From the NCBI GenBank assembly GCA_000787465.1, contig JSYX01000164.1:1-52683 (forward strand): a stretch of DNA of 52,683 nucleotides. Direction: 5' to 3'. Position 1 is the stretch's first letter; each line of letters starts with the position of its first letter. This DNA comes from Thermomucor indicae-seudaticae (taxonomy: Eukaryota > Mucoromycota > Mucoromycetes > Mucorales > Lichtheimiaceae). Shown in pieces: positions 26,776 to 36,774 of the stretch. The position numbers were made by a program, and so were the translations under genes. Below the pieces are notes generated by a model, which was given only the letters and a program-made list of their open reading frames with translations, was not told the origin of the DNA and ran no database searches.

Positions 26776-26963
26776 GCTGGATAAGAATAGAACAGATCTA
26801 GATGTTTAAAAGAAATCGCTGAGGCCTGCAGGCGCGTATGGCAATGATCTCCCGACGGCGCTTACGCGTTAACTCAATGTCCCGCAGCGACGTCACTTAA
26901 AAGAGCGAGGGCGGAGTTCCTTTCCGGCATAAAGGCCTCGAAGTTCTTTGAGACGATTCCTTC
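26776..26963. promoter_or_regulatory. Shared divergent promoter of RPN1 and ATG12
   Basis: Only 188 bp separate the two start codons, so the promoters must overlap. The interval is GC-richer than its surroundings and holds GCGACGTCACTT (about 26887-26898), whose GACGTCA core resembles a CRE/ATF-type bZIP site. No canonical TATA box or yeast-type PACE element (GGTGGCAAA) is seen. Co-regulation is inferred from geometry only. Confidence 0.55.
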
Positions 26964-27537
26964 ATGGAGTCTGATCAGTCGACAACAGAAGTGCACGGGA
27001 CAAAAGATCAGCAGGAGTCTCTGGAGGCCTCGAAACCGCTGTCATTCGATGAAGTAGTCGCTTTGCGCAAGCAGAAGGATACAACCAAGGGTAAGCGGCG
27101 AAACTATTCCCGCTTCGCCCGCTATTATCCTCTCATTCGTTTTTACTGCTGCGTAGTCATTGTCCGGTTCAGGGCTATCGGCAATGCACCGATTTTGAAG
27201 CAGAGCTTCTACAAAATCACAGCCTCCAACAAATTCCAAACAGTCATTCAGTTTCTTCGAAAGGAGCTTAAATACCAAGGAACCGATCCTTTGGTAAAGA
27301 CTGCAAAGCCTAGCATGTCCTTGCGTCCCTACTAAATGCCTTCAAAAATGTGGAAGTTTCTCTACATTAATAGCGCCTTTGCGCCTGCTCCTGATGAGAT
27401 CGTCGGGACCCTGTTCAAGGTATAGAAAGGAAACAGATATGGGTTATTTGGAACGCATTCTTTCTAACTTGGATCAGTCTTTTAATACGGATGGGCAACT
27501 TATAATAAACTATTGCACGACAGCTGCTTGGGGATGA
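26964..27537 (+). CDS. ATG12: Ubiquitin-like autophagy protein ATG12
   Basis: Ubiquitin-like modifier conjugated to ATG5 by ATG7 and ATG10; the ATG12-ATG5-ATG16 complex promotes ATG8 lipidation at the phagophore. Exons are 26964-27090, 27157-27293, 27357-27419 and 27478-27537, giving 128 aa. A disordered acidic N-terminus (about 45 aa) precedes the ubiquitin fold: VRFRAIGNAPILKQ, then ASNKFQTVIQFLRKEL, SAFAPAPDEIVGTLF and a C-terminal TTAAWG. The terminal Gly needed for conjugation is exposed at the stop codon, so no protease maturation is needed, as usual for ATG12. All introns are 57-66 nt with GT-AG ends. Confidence 0.96.
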
Positions 27538-27698
27538 AAGCAGGAATTGATATATGGGGAGCGCTGATGCAGAATTATGCTTTATTGCAACTGTCGGATG
27601 TTAGTGTACAAGTCCTTATGAAGGACGAACAGGAAAACTCGTGACGTTAAGAGTAGGCAAATGTTCTATACTATGTATACAAAATTGATTTAGGTCCG

Positions 27699-29774
27699 TT
27701 AACGCGATGCAAAGCGGTTTCTCCATCCTTTCCAGAAGGCTCCAGATTGGCTACTATGGCCTTTTTTAGACATTTTGATAGTTGGACGACGGTTAACGGA
27801 TACGGTGGAAACTGAACGGGGAATATCGGATGGCGGTTCTGCTTTAGACGAAATTAAGGACGTCGACGACGACGGCGGAATGCTAACAGGGTCCTTCCGT
27901 AGAGGTGCAGGATCGCAAGTGTATTGGGATGCGTCCCGATATACTGTGCTAACAGGATCCTTCCGTAGAGGTGCAGGATCACAACTGTATTGAGATGCGT
28001 CCCGATATACTGTGCTGCTGACGATGTCGTTCGTTTCAAGCGTTCGAGGTGTAGGTGGTGTTGTGCTTGTGCCGCGGTCGTGCTCGAAAGAGGACCAAGA
28101 ATCCGTGGAGGTCAGTGTTGTGCTTGTGGCGGAAGATGAACCTCGCTGGGATGTTCGGCTGTTTCGGACTGGCAGTGGTGGGAGGGGTTCACGCGGTGGA
28201 GCTGTGAGTGGAGGTGGGGTGCACCTTCCCAAAGCTTCCCGTAAAAGTGATTGGGAGGATGATCGCGCTGATGCTGTCGTGGACGGGGGTCGAGATAGAG
28301 GATGCCGTGAACCGTCTGTAATCCCTGCCTTTGCCATTTCTGTCAAAATATCGATGGAAGATCTCACGGAAGCTGATCGGCTACGCTTTCCGGAATTAGA
28401 CAATGTGGCATTGCTGTTCCGCTGCTGGCGTTGGAAGGCGAAACAACAAGGCATAGCATGCTGATTCATGTGTGTTATCTGCCGCGAAAGTTCCTCCCGC
28501 TCATCCAATAAGCGTGCCAAAAGAGCCCGTTTGTCTTCAAGCTCAGCCTGTTGAAGTTCTATCTGCTCACGCAGCAATATTAGATCTTTGCTACCGTACC
28601 CTTCGCTTTTGACATTGTCTCCGCTGGACTGGTCTACGCATTCTGCGTGTACACAGCTAACTGATCGTTGCGATAGCTTGCTTTCCAATGCTGAAATCAG
28701 CTCGTCTTGTTTCTGTATTAGGTTTGTGAGATTACGGCTGTGTAGTCGTTCTTTGGCAAGTTCACGCGCTTGGCTTTCCATCAGCATCTGCGCCCCCTTT
28801 TCGAGAGCTTGTATCTGCTCTTTGGCGAAAAGGAGCTGCTCGTCGACACCACATGGTGACGTTTCTGTTCGACACCCCTTATTGCTATTGTCAGTAGACT
28901 CGGAACAGATACAGTCGTCATCCCCGTTCGTCGTTGGCGCAGTGCTCACGGATGACCCCTTTTCATACACATCCAAGAGGCGATTCCAAAAATCTTCGGT
29001 TTCCGCTGTCGTACTTGTATCGACTATATCATGCCGAGGAGTGCTAATGTCGGTTCCTGGCCTGCCAAAAACCTTCGACATCCCTTTGAATTTAGGCGAT
29101 ACAGGAGTGTCCATACCGGCTTGATAGTGCTGGCGATAGAAGGAGACCTGTTCTTCTAGTTCGCTGTGCTGTTTCGAAAGTTGTTCGACTTTTTCACTGA
29201 GATACTGTATACGAATCTCATAGTCCCGTATCTGAGATGATGTTGCGGTCTTTTCTTTGTCCGTTTTACTTTTGTCCTTTGAGAGCTGATCAACCTGCTC
29301 TTGGGCAATGCGGCACTGTTCTAGTAGGTTGTTGTACATATCCACTAGCTCGTCCATTGTCACATCTGAACCGGACACTTTGCCTTTTGCTGGAACTGCT
29401 GTCCGCACTTGTCCGGTGCTACTTCGGGTGCGCTCTACCCTCGTGCGAATATCGGATGCTGATGAAGCCGACGACAAAGACTGGGCACGGTTGCCTCGGT
29501 TACTGACTGGTTTGTGACCACCGCAATTTGATTGTTCAGGATTAAATTTGCTGAGAATGGAGGCTATGCTACCACCACCTGGTGCTTTATTGACACGCTT
29601 AACCTCGTTGGAAGACGATGAAGTGCTCTGATACTTGGTTGTCGCAGAGGATGAGCCGTTACTGCTTCTCCACGTCGTTAGTTTGCCGGGCGGTGATGAA
29701 ACTGATGGTTTAATGCTAAGTTGCGGTGCTGGAGCATTTTTGTTTAAAAGTGCCACGGCAGCTTGAACACTCAT
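27699..29774 (-). CDS. Coiled-coil protein with Ser-rich disordered tail
   Basis: I recognise no family. It is a single exon of 691 aa, with ATG at 29774. The N-terminal 135 residues are Ser/Thr-rich and basic. A coiled coil runs from about 140 to 215 (MDELVDMYNNLLEQCRIAQE onward), and others at about 315-370 and 400-440 show heptad-like Leu/Glu/Gln patterns. The C-terminal 250 residues are Ser/Pro-rich with SH3-ligand-like segments (PPPLTAPPREPLPPLP). A 22-residue unit, STVYRDASQYxCDPAPLRKD plus PV, occurs twice in tandem near residue 590. The protein ends with an aromatic-basic tail, FWKGWRNRFASR, which could bind membrane. The architecture resembles a cytoskeletal or polarity scaffold; that is only inference. 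The long open frame on the opposite strand at 28012-28464 is a shadow. Confidence 0.85.
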   Translation of the reverse strand: MSVQAAVALLNKNAPAPQLSIKPSVSSPPGKLTTWRSSNGSSSATTKYQSTSSSSNEVKRVNKAPGGGSIASILSKFNPEQSNCGGHKPVSNRGNRAQSLSSASSASDIRTRVERTRSSTGQVRTAVPAKGKVSGSDVTMDELVDMYNNLLEQCRIAQEQVDQLSKDKSKTDKEKTATSSQIRDYEIRIQYLSEKVEQLSKQHSELEEQVSFYRQHYQAGMDTPVSPKFKGMSKVFGRPGTDISTPRHDIVDTSTTAETEDFWNRLLDVYEKGSSVSTAPTTNGDDDCICSESTDNSNKGCRTETSPCGVDEQLLFAKEQIQALEKGAQMLMESQARELAKERLHSRNLTNLIQKQDELISALESKLSQRSVSCVHAECVDQSSGDNVKSEGYGSKDLILLREQIELQQAELEDKRALLARLLDEREELSRQITHMNQHAMPCCFAFQRQQRNSNATLSNSGKRSRSASVRSSIDILTEMAKAGITDGSRHPLSRPPSTTASARSSSQSLLREALGRCTPPPLTAPPREPLPPLPVRNSRTSQRGSSSATSTTLTSTDSWSSFEHDRGTSTTPPTPRTLETNDIVSSTVYRDASQYSCDPAPLRKDPVSTVYRDASQYTCDPAPLRKDPVSIPPSSSTSLISSKAEPPSDIPRSVSTVSVNRRPTIKMSKKGHSSQSGAFWKGWRNRFASR
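27883..28014 (-). repeat. 66-bp tandem duplication inside the coiled-coil gene
   Basis: Two units of 66 bp (27883-27948 and 27949-28014) differ at only a few positions. Each encodes the 22-residue STVYRDASQY(S/T)CDP... unit. The near-identity in DNA suggests a recent in-frame duplication by slippage or unequal exchange. Confidence 0.85.
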
Positions 29775-30654
29775 TGTTGGCTATAAGCGTAGGGCTTTGG
29801 AAAACAATACCGAAAATGTTGAAAATGAACAAAGAAAAAGAAGGTTTTCAAAGGAGATCCAGGGAGGAATAAAAAAAGAGCAGAAAGGGGCGACTTCGTT
29901 TGCACGTACCGAAATACTATTCTTTCCGTCTTTGCGCATGCACATAATTTACAAGATCTCCGGCGCAGCTAATGGTATAAGTTTGCAGGTGTGTTCTGGG
30001 GGTCAGATTGATCAGTTTTCTGGATATCGGTAGGTCCTCATTAATGGCCATTACCCCTTTTGTCAACCACCCATGAAGTCCGCTTATCCTCCCTTTCATT
30101 TGGTCAAAATCCTTCCGCTTCACCTCAACCATACCATATGCATCAGGATATATTCATGATGTTTAAGACTATGTCTATCTATAGTCTAGACTGTTTACTG
30201 AATGAATAAGTGTTTATGCTCGAGAGCAAAGGGAACTCTGAGATTGTCTGCTGGTCATAGGTTTCAGGTCATACGAGATTTCTTCTTGATGATCCATGCT
30301 AATCTAGCAGAGCTTTCCTCTTGATTACCTCAAAGATGAGGCGACTATCCGAAACCTATATGGCATCTTCGATGAAATATTCCTACGACTTGGGACGGAC
30401 AACAGACACCGAGAACGCGGACAAGTCAAAGCGCCGCTGCAGCAATGTGCACCACTGCGCAAAGCCCCCCCAGACTATCTGCAGTAGCCTCGCCAAGCTT
30501 AACCATCGTTCACGGTAAGATTGAGCTAAACTTTGTGCCTTAAGTACTAGACAACGCACATGAAAATGTGCTCCAAATGCCCCGAGGTTTATATTGTAGG
30601 TGGATACACAAAAAACAAAGAATTTACAGATGATTGTCACTTGCAAGTGTACAT
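29775..30654. other. Spacer with an unresolved open segment
   Basis: It lies between the coiled-coil gene's start and the end of eS10. At about 30312-30490 the plus strand is open in two frames at once, and one frame reads protein-like (ATIRNLYGIFDEIFLRLG) before a stop at about 30491 just after a run of seven C. No family is recognised. The rest shows nothing. Confidence 0.4.
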
Positions 30655-31346
30655 TTACTCGCGACGACCACGGCCTTTATATTCTCAATGGTAAGATTTC
30701 ATGGAAAGTCATACAAGTGCCTCTTGTCCACTTACCGAAACCGCCACGGAACTCAGGCTTGAAGTCACCGCCAGCACCTTCCTTGCGTCTGTAGTCGTCA
30801 CGGTCACCACGGGGACCACGGCCACCCTCACGACTCTCACCGACTATACGACACAACGAAATGTTCGTCAAGCCATCTTCATCTGGTCTGCAATCGAATT
30901 CTACTTACAGGTACGGCGAGGAGCAGCGGGACGAGCAGTCTTCTTCAACGTAGCAGGTACAATCTCCTGTGGTAAGTGGAGGTCTAACCAGTAATGCAAA
31001 TGTGAGAAAAGAAACAACGAAAACATTTCAGGTGTGCCATTAGCGTACATTCACGGAGGTAGTCAATGCCCTCATCGGTAAGGGTGTAGTAGTAGTACTG
31101 CCACGAGAATTGGGTCTTGACGTAGCCCTTCGAGGTCAGGGACTGCATGAGCTTGATGACCTCAAGGTTGGGAACATCAATTTCTGGGTGCTTGGGAAGG
31201 TTGAAGTCCTTTGCAGCAACCAGAGCACCGTCTGTCGAAGTACAGATATTAGCAAGACCACAGCGTTAAAGGACAATGAATGAGCGCCACGTACCCTTGA
31301 AGAGAGCCTCGTAAATGGCCTTTCGGTTTTGCTTGGAAATGAGCAT
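30655..31346 (-). CDS. RPS10: 40S ribosomal protein eS10
   Basis: Component of the small ribosomal subunit beak, near the mRNA entry side. Exons are 31295-31346, 31049-31231, 30909-30983, 30736-30843 and 30655-30674; 145 aa, a typical length. It starts [16 protein letters not shown], continues with [20 protein letters not shown], the conserved [20 protein letters not shown] and [13 protein letters not shown], and ends in an Arg/Gly-rich tail (GGFGRGRRE). The last coding exon is only 20 nt. The sequence just upstream of the ATG (GGACAG then AAC-ATG) could be the acceptor of a 5' leader intron, common in ribosomal protein genes. Confidence 0.96.
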
Positions 31347-31514
31347 GTTCTGTCCGAAAAATCAAGCACGGTGAGTATCAAGCCAGACAAAAAACTGGAT
31401 TGCACTAGAGTCATCATCCGTCATCCATCCGTTCATCTATCGTCCGTTCTGTTGCCAACACCCGTGTTGTTACGTTTTCCTACTGCCCTGGATGATGCTC
31501 TATTGCCCAGCCAT

Positions 31515-31890
31515 TTACTTACACCAGGTGAAAGAGGACGGACAATGGACCGCAGGGGAGCCGTCTATGTGCGTGGTCGGATTTTTAGAAGTCAGCTCAC
31601 AGTTTCGGCCCGCTTTCAAGGGATCCGAACGCGGCTTCCTATGCCATTTAAACCTCTGTTTGTACAGATTGATCACGCTATCCCCATCAACTCTCTTTCT
31701 TGTCTGGAAGTGATGGACGCTGGTGAGCCTTACCGCAAGTGTCTAGCGGTTTTCGAATAAACTGGGAACAGGCACACAAAGTCAAATCACGTTGATAAGC
31801 AAAACAATAAGCACATAACTATGACAATACTTACGAGAGGTCATTGCCTCTTGCTGGGTGGTTGCTGCGACAGCAGGAAGATCAATACCA
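31515..31890 (-). CDS. Candidate small spliced gene or eS10 leader exons
   Basis: Three minus-strand segments join in consistent phase through good splice sites: 31835-31890 (encoding GIDLPAVAATTQQEAMTS), 31734-31761 (LYSKTARHL) and 31515-31677 (starting VINLYKQRFKWHRKPRSD). The start is not found; an upstream exon would be needed. The N-terminal part resembles a small mitochondrial or LYR-type protein only loosely, and the last segment matches nothing I know. It may be leader exons of eS10, which begins 170 bp downstream on the same strand. An open frame of 143 codons on the opposite strand weakens the case. Confidence 0.25.
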
Positions 31891-32982
31891 CTTAAACATT
31901 TGGAAAAAAAGAATGAGAGCGAAAATCCTTTCAGAATGACATTGAAGATTTATGCCGCTACTACAAATCGGATCAAATTAAGACATTGCTCTGTGCAATT
32001 AAAATGGTATACATGATTGGTCAACTGTTGGCGCACTTGAATGCAACGCTCAATGATAAGGAATCTGCATGGACAAAAATGTCTATGAACACTTAAAGGG
32101 CATAAGACATAAGGCGTAAGCCGACCTACGGCAAGAACCCCGAGTGGATCCTCTCATGTAATCCGGTGTAGCAGTATATCATTTGGGAGTCGCGAAATGC
32201 AAGGCTTTTAACCATCCATAAGATATCTTGTCAGCAGCCAAAGTAAGATAACGAGAATAATGTGCAAGTAAGGGTAAAATAAACAAAAAAAAGAGGAACA
32301 TAAGGATGAACTTGGAAAGCTTTGAAGAGCCAGCAAGGCTAAGACGCAAAGTATGCGAAATATATATATGATGGGAACTTTAGATACACCGGGAAGAATT
32401 GAGACTCGGACTTCAATGCACTTATTAAACAGCTTGACAGACGACATAGCCTTGACATTTGTTCGGGATATATCCCGGGCGGTTCACTCTGAAGAACTTT
32501 CAGTGAAGGGTGTAACAAAGAACAAGCTTGGTCTTTTAACCGCATATACTGAAACATTACGTGCTTCACTGGAACAAATTCTTTTCATTTTCCGGCTATG
32601 TGGGTGCCACATGCAGAACCCATTCTGTCATTTCCTGGTAGTCGCCTTATTATTATTACATGGACGAAATAATACCAGTACACACCCCTTTGTCGCAACG
32701 TGGAATCCTGTAGACCTTATGAACTTGATTTGTTTATCCCGAAGGACCTTCGTTGTTGATTTCTGTCTGTTACAGTGACTCAAACATTTTGATTTTTGTA
32801 ATTGTCCGAGACGCTAATTTAATGTTTCCGTTAATTCGATATATCATTCTATGTGGAGCCGCATCCCTTTCTTCTCCCGAGACTCCTGATTCACTTACTT
32901 TTTCCTGAATATTTACAGGGGAAGAAAGGACCTCTTTCTTTGCAATTTTTTCAATTCGGCCCTTTGATTAGTGGCCAACACA
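31891..32982. other. Spacer
   Basis: No recognisable gene. A plus-strand frame at 32353-32778 (141 codons) is open but has no start context, domain or splice support, and the minus strand is also partly open there. Upstream of the MARVEL gene, pyrimidine-rich sequence (32870-32960) fits a promoter. Confidence 0.45.
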
Positions 32983-34281
32983 ATGCGATCTACCGTGTTC
33001 GTCAATTTGATACGTTTTGTGGTGTTTGTTACAAGTGCAATTGCCTTGGCAAGTCATGCAGCACAGTGCGTCTTATACAAAGAATACCAACGGCAGGTGA
33101 GCGCACGATAAGCTGTAGTTGAACGAAGCATGTTGTTTATTGACGATGACGGAATAGACTGGCATACCTGATTGGCTTACAGCGGGGCATTGGCAGGTAC
33201 TGACTGACAAGTCAATATCGGTCTGCAACTGTAAATTAATCCGATCGCAGTATTTTATCTTGTTCGCCTCGCTTACATTGTCCGTCTTGTGTGGAACCGC
33301 TGTCTGCGTTCACGGATGCTGTTGCGGACGAGCACATATAGTCCGTGGCGACAGAACACTCAGCATAGTCAACATATGTACACTTTTGCCAACCATTCTA
33401 CTTGTGACCTTCTTAGGTGGACAGGAGCCTTGGACGAACGGTCATGTCGAGTTTTCTAACCCTGCCAAGGGGTTTATACCATATTGTGACCTGTTGGATG
33501 CAACACATGATATTCTGTACCCGTTGCTGTATCATCGGTAAGTGTCCGTAAGCAGTATATAGATTTTCCTTTCCATTATTTATTCAAACTGTATTGTCGT
33601 GTCTCCTACAGATGCCTGCTAGTAAATGCGACGTGGATTTCTGCTTGCTCGTCATGCTTCGCCTGGATTGTGCTATTATATCTAGCACTTTTCGCGAAAC
33701 CAAGGAGACCAGAAGCAGTCGTATCGTTGCCAATGGAACCCAAGTGGCACCAACACTATTCGCCGCATCCAGCATCACCAGTCCTGCCAAATCCAAGCGC
33801 CAATAGCTATCCAATTATGTTTCACCACGATCAACAGACTGTCCCCTCCGTTCCGGTGGCATATCCTCATGAAATAAACACTGCACCTTCCAACAATCTT
33901 ATGCCAAGCTACCGACAGCCAGGCCTTATGCCCGGTACGTTACCCTGTGGCGATCGCAACAATTCATTCAGCTGCGAACCAAACTATTACCACTGCTGTC
34001 AGGCCGATCGCCCAACTAGTTTACATCAGCAGGCAGCGGATCGCTATTGGAATACTCACCATGACGAAAGCCATAAAATCCAGCACAACTATCAGTATCA
34101 GGATTGCGTGATGGATGCAACAACGTCGAGTGCAATATGGCCGGCGGCCGCGCATGAAACGCCTCCACCCTCTGCTCATACGCAACATCCTTCGACATTC
34201 AAGCCTCCTACAATGGTAACAACACGCCATTTACAAACGCCTTACGACCCGCAGCATTTAGATCATCCGCAGCAGATATAA
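32983..34281 (+). CDS. Four-pass MARVEL-like membrane protein with Pro/His/Gln-rich tail
   Basis: Probable plasma-membrane or vesicle protein; MARVEL proteins organise membrane microdomains. Exons are 32983-33096, 33251-33537 and 33612-34281; 356 aa. Four hydrophobic helices are visible: FVVFVTSAIALASHA (about residues 8-28), YFILFASLTLSVLCG (38-58), ICTLLPTILLVTFLGG (75-95) and CFAWIVLLYLALFAKP (145-162). The layout of a short N-terminus, VNLIRFVVF entry and four helices is typical of fungal MARVEL proteins. The cytosolic tail of about 190 residues is rich in Pro, His, Gln and Tyr and probably disordered. The first intron is long for this window (154 nt); a 14-nt internal exon is possible but would break the frame. 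Confidence 0.8.
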
Positions 34282-34824
34282 CGATTAGATATCGATGGCT
34301 TCAGTCAAAAGCCTCGAGAAGGGCGGGATTGCTCTAGATTGTAAGATACAGCTTATTCAATGCACTTATGGGTATACGATAATAAAGGAAACTGTGATTT
34401 CCAAGAAATACGTCAAATAATGCGTAGCTTCTCGGACACTCAAAATACTGTATGAAGAGGATATCGGTGTACAATTTTGCAGCTATTGAGACTTGCCGGA
34501 TCAAGTTGTCCATTTGTATTCTTGATTCTAGTAGAAGCACGGTAACCACTGAGCAGTAGCAACATCAGCAAAGCTCAAAAGTCAGTCAGCCGGTCTTCGG
34601 TCATAGATATCGCGCCCCATCACTGATTTGTCTCAAAACAATAAGTGTCTTAGCATACTCCGTAATAACTTCCGGACGAGTATCGCCGTCGCATTCCTCT
34701 TCTTGCCGTTTGAAATTCTGTAAGCCCGGCTTGCTGAAATAGAATTTTGAGGCTGTCTTGGTTTTCTGTTCTTTTTCACCTTTGATCTCTCGGTCCGCGT
34801 TCAGGAATTTTACAGCTTGCAAAG
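34282..34824. other. Spacer
   Basis: Promoter region of the FYRN/FYRC gene. A minus-strand frame at 34601-34822 is open but unrecognised. No repeats or RNA genes are seen. Confidence 0.5.
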
Positions 34825-36236
34825 ATGCAACCTCTAGTTGAACCAGAAATTACCGGCGAGATGAATTTAAAGCTAGAGGCCAAAGTGGAACGTCTAATAG
34901 AGGTGACAGATCTATCGCGCATAAATCGCTGATCCCAAGCAAGATCTAAACAACCTGATTCACTATCTAGAAAAACCGGCAGCTCTCCGAACAACTTGGG
35001 AAGTCGCTTAAAGCTATTGCTCGTCTCCGGCGTCAACGTAGGTTAGTCTTACCAGTTGCTGAGGAATGATACATGATCTACCGCGCGCGTGCTTATTCAC
35101 TTGGGGCGTAGTGCTTTGTTGGATATGATTGCGGACAAGCAAGAGAAAAATAGCCAACTGTTCGATTATGACGACGACGAGGACGACAATAGCAGTGCTT
35201 ACGAGGAAGACATGGATCTAGGCGAGTTGAGTGAACCAAGTCCCGAAGAGTCTTCTGAATCCGCATCAGAGTCTTCTGAGGAGGAAATACCATTCATGGT
35301 CACGCCCTTAGCAAGCGGTAATAGTAATGATCCTGTTCTCGTTCGTCTAGTTATATCGAGAACTCAACAACGTTCGCATCTTGTTTCCATTAGCTGGCAA
35401 CAAACGGAGGCGAGCTCCAGGTGCAGCGTCCGCAGAAGATGGGGTTACACGAAAGGGCAGGCACAGGCTTGTCGTGGTGGATAAAAACCAAGAAGGCGAA
35501 TATAACCTGCCAATTCAGCTTGGAAATATTAAACTGATCGACCTTGGCCGGATTATATCATCACCTCCAACTTACCACAACAACCGATATATCTTCCCAG
35601 TCGGCTACCAGGTTGAAAGGTAACATGATAATTTCAAGTTGTGGGTTGCTGTAAAGATAAAGGTATTAACTAATTTAACTATAACACAGAGTATATAAGA
35701 GCATGAAAGATCCTTCAAAAATGACGACATATACGTGTACAATTAAAGAAGGGCCAAATGGGCCAAAGGTATTTAAACTGAGAAAGAGTAGTCGTCCTTT
35801 GCAGATTGGCAAATCAAAGCTAACATCACTTTAATACTAGTTTTGTATTGTGGGTCAGGACATGCCTGAAGTAGAAATCGAAAAAGACACACCTACGGCT
35901 GCCTGGACCGCAGTTATGAAAGAAGCTAACAAGGATAGACAGCGAGCGAACTTCGCTGTTTCTGGCCCTGAATATTTTGGCATGTCGCACCCTACTATTG
36001 CTAAGATGATCCAAGAGCTTCCTGGAGCCGAAAAGTGTGTGAACTATGTATGGCGTACATTTGATGACATCCCTTCAACACCCGCGTCTCCGGCACCAGC
36101 GGCCAAAAAACCTAGACCTTCTCCATCTAACGAAACTCCAGAAGAGTCTCCAAGGAGTCCCTCTGAGTCCTCTGTGGCAAGCAATCGGGATAATTCAAAA
36201 AACCGGGGGAAAAATCGCCCGAAGAAGTCTGCATAA
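34825..36236 (+). CDS. FYRN/FYRC domain protein (TBRG1-like)
   Basis: Nuclear chromatin-type protein; FYRN and FYRC pair into one fold found in MLL/trithorax proteins and TBRG1. Exons are 34825-34902, 34971-35041, 35112-35317, 35394-35619, 35690-35768 and 35841-36236; 351 aa. A short N-terminal coiled coil (MNLKLEAKVERLIEKNRQL, KSLKAIARLRRQR) is followed by an acidic Ser/Glu stretch and a basic patch (NKRRRAPGA). FYRN reads LGRIISSPPTYHNNRYIFP then VGYQVER. FYRC reads TAAWTAVMKEANKDR then FAVSGPEYFGMSHPTIAKMI and QELPGAEKCVNY. The C-terminus is Ser/Pro/Lys-rich, probably disordered and nuclear-targeting (RGKNRPKKSA). No SET or PHD domain is present, so it is TBRG1-like rather than an MLL-type methyltransferase. 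Confidence 0.9.
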
Positions 36237-36774
36237 GATATTTGGAAGAGGAAGACATACCATTCTTGTCTGACCGCATTATCATATTCTCATGTCAAAC
36301 ATTCACATATACACATTATTCTCGAGCGTATCACTCCCTTTGCACATAATTTGCCTCCCATAATCAGAACAATGCGCTTGAACAGACCTTTAAATTCCAC
36401 ACGCAACAACCCCTTTGTTTAACTAATTTAGACGAGTAAATCCTCCGAGACGGCATTAAAGCAGCGTAAGCTAAAACGTTTAGCAACAGACAGGAATTGT
36501 ATGCTTTTGTATTTCAGTACACTGTTACTGGGTGGAACGATGTCCCACTTCTTCCGAACGCTCTAAGGGAAAGTCGATGGGCTCGTTAACTTGCAAGTCA
36601 CTCCGCCATTTCTGAAGTGGTTTTTTTGCGGAACGAAACTGCAATACCCAGCGACGCGGGCGCGACGAGCTTGACTTTCCTCTACACTTCAACACTTTCT
36701 TTTCGATCAGTCTCTTCGTGGCTTGTCGTCGGATAATTCCTTCTGCACATCTGTACTAGGGTGCACGATCTACC
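36237..36774. other. Spacer and NUP192 promoter
   Basis: No gene is seen. AT-rich sequence is followed by a GC-rich patch (GACGCGGGCGCGACGAGC, about 36652-36669) and pyrimidine tracts just before the ATG at 36775, consistent with a housekeeping promoter. Confidence 0.5.

Noticed and set aside
28012..28464. 150-codon open frame on the plus strand
   Set aside because: It lies wholly antisense to the coiled-coil gene, whose composition and heptads are clearly coding on the minus strand.
31329..31760. 143-codon plus-strand open frame
   Set aside because: Overlaps the eS10 first exon on the other strand and has no recognisable domain; could not be excluded entirely.
31515..31890. Assignment as complex I LYR subunit NDUFA6
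   Set aside because: Only a loose N-terminal resemblance; the conserved second half of that family is absent.
32353..32778. 141-codon plus-strand open frame
   Set aside because: No conserved motif, start context or splice support, and the opposite strand is also open.
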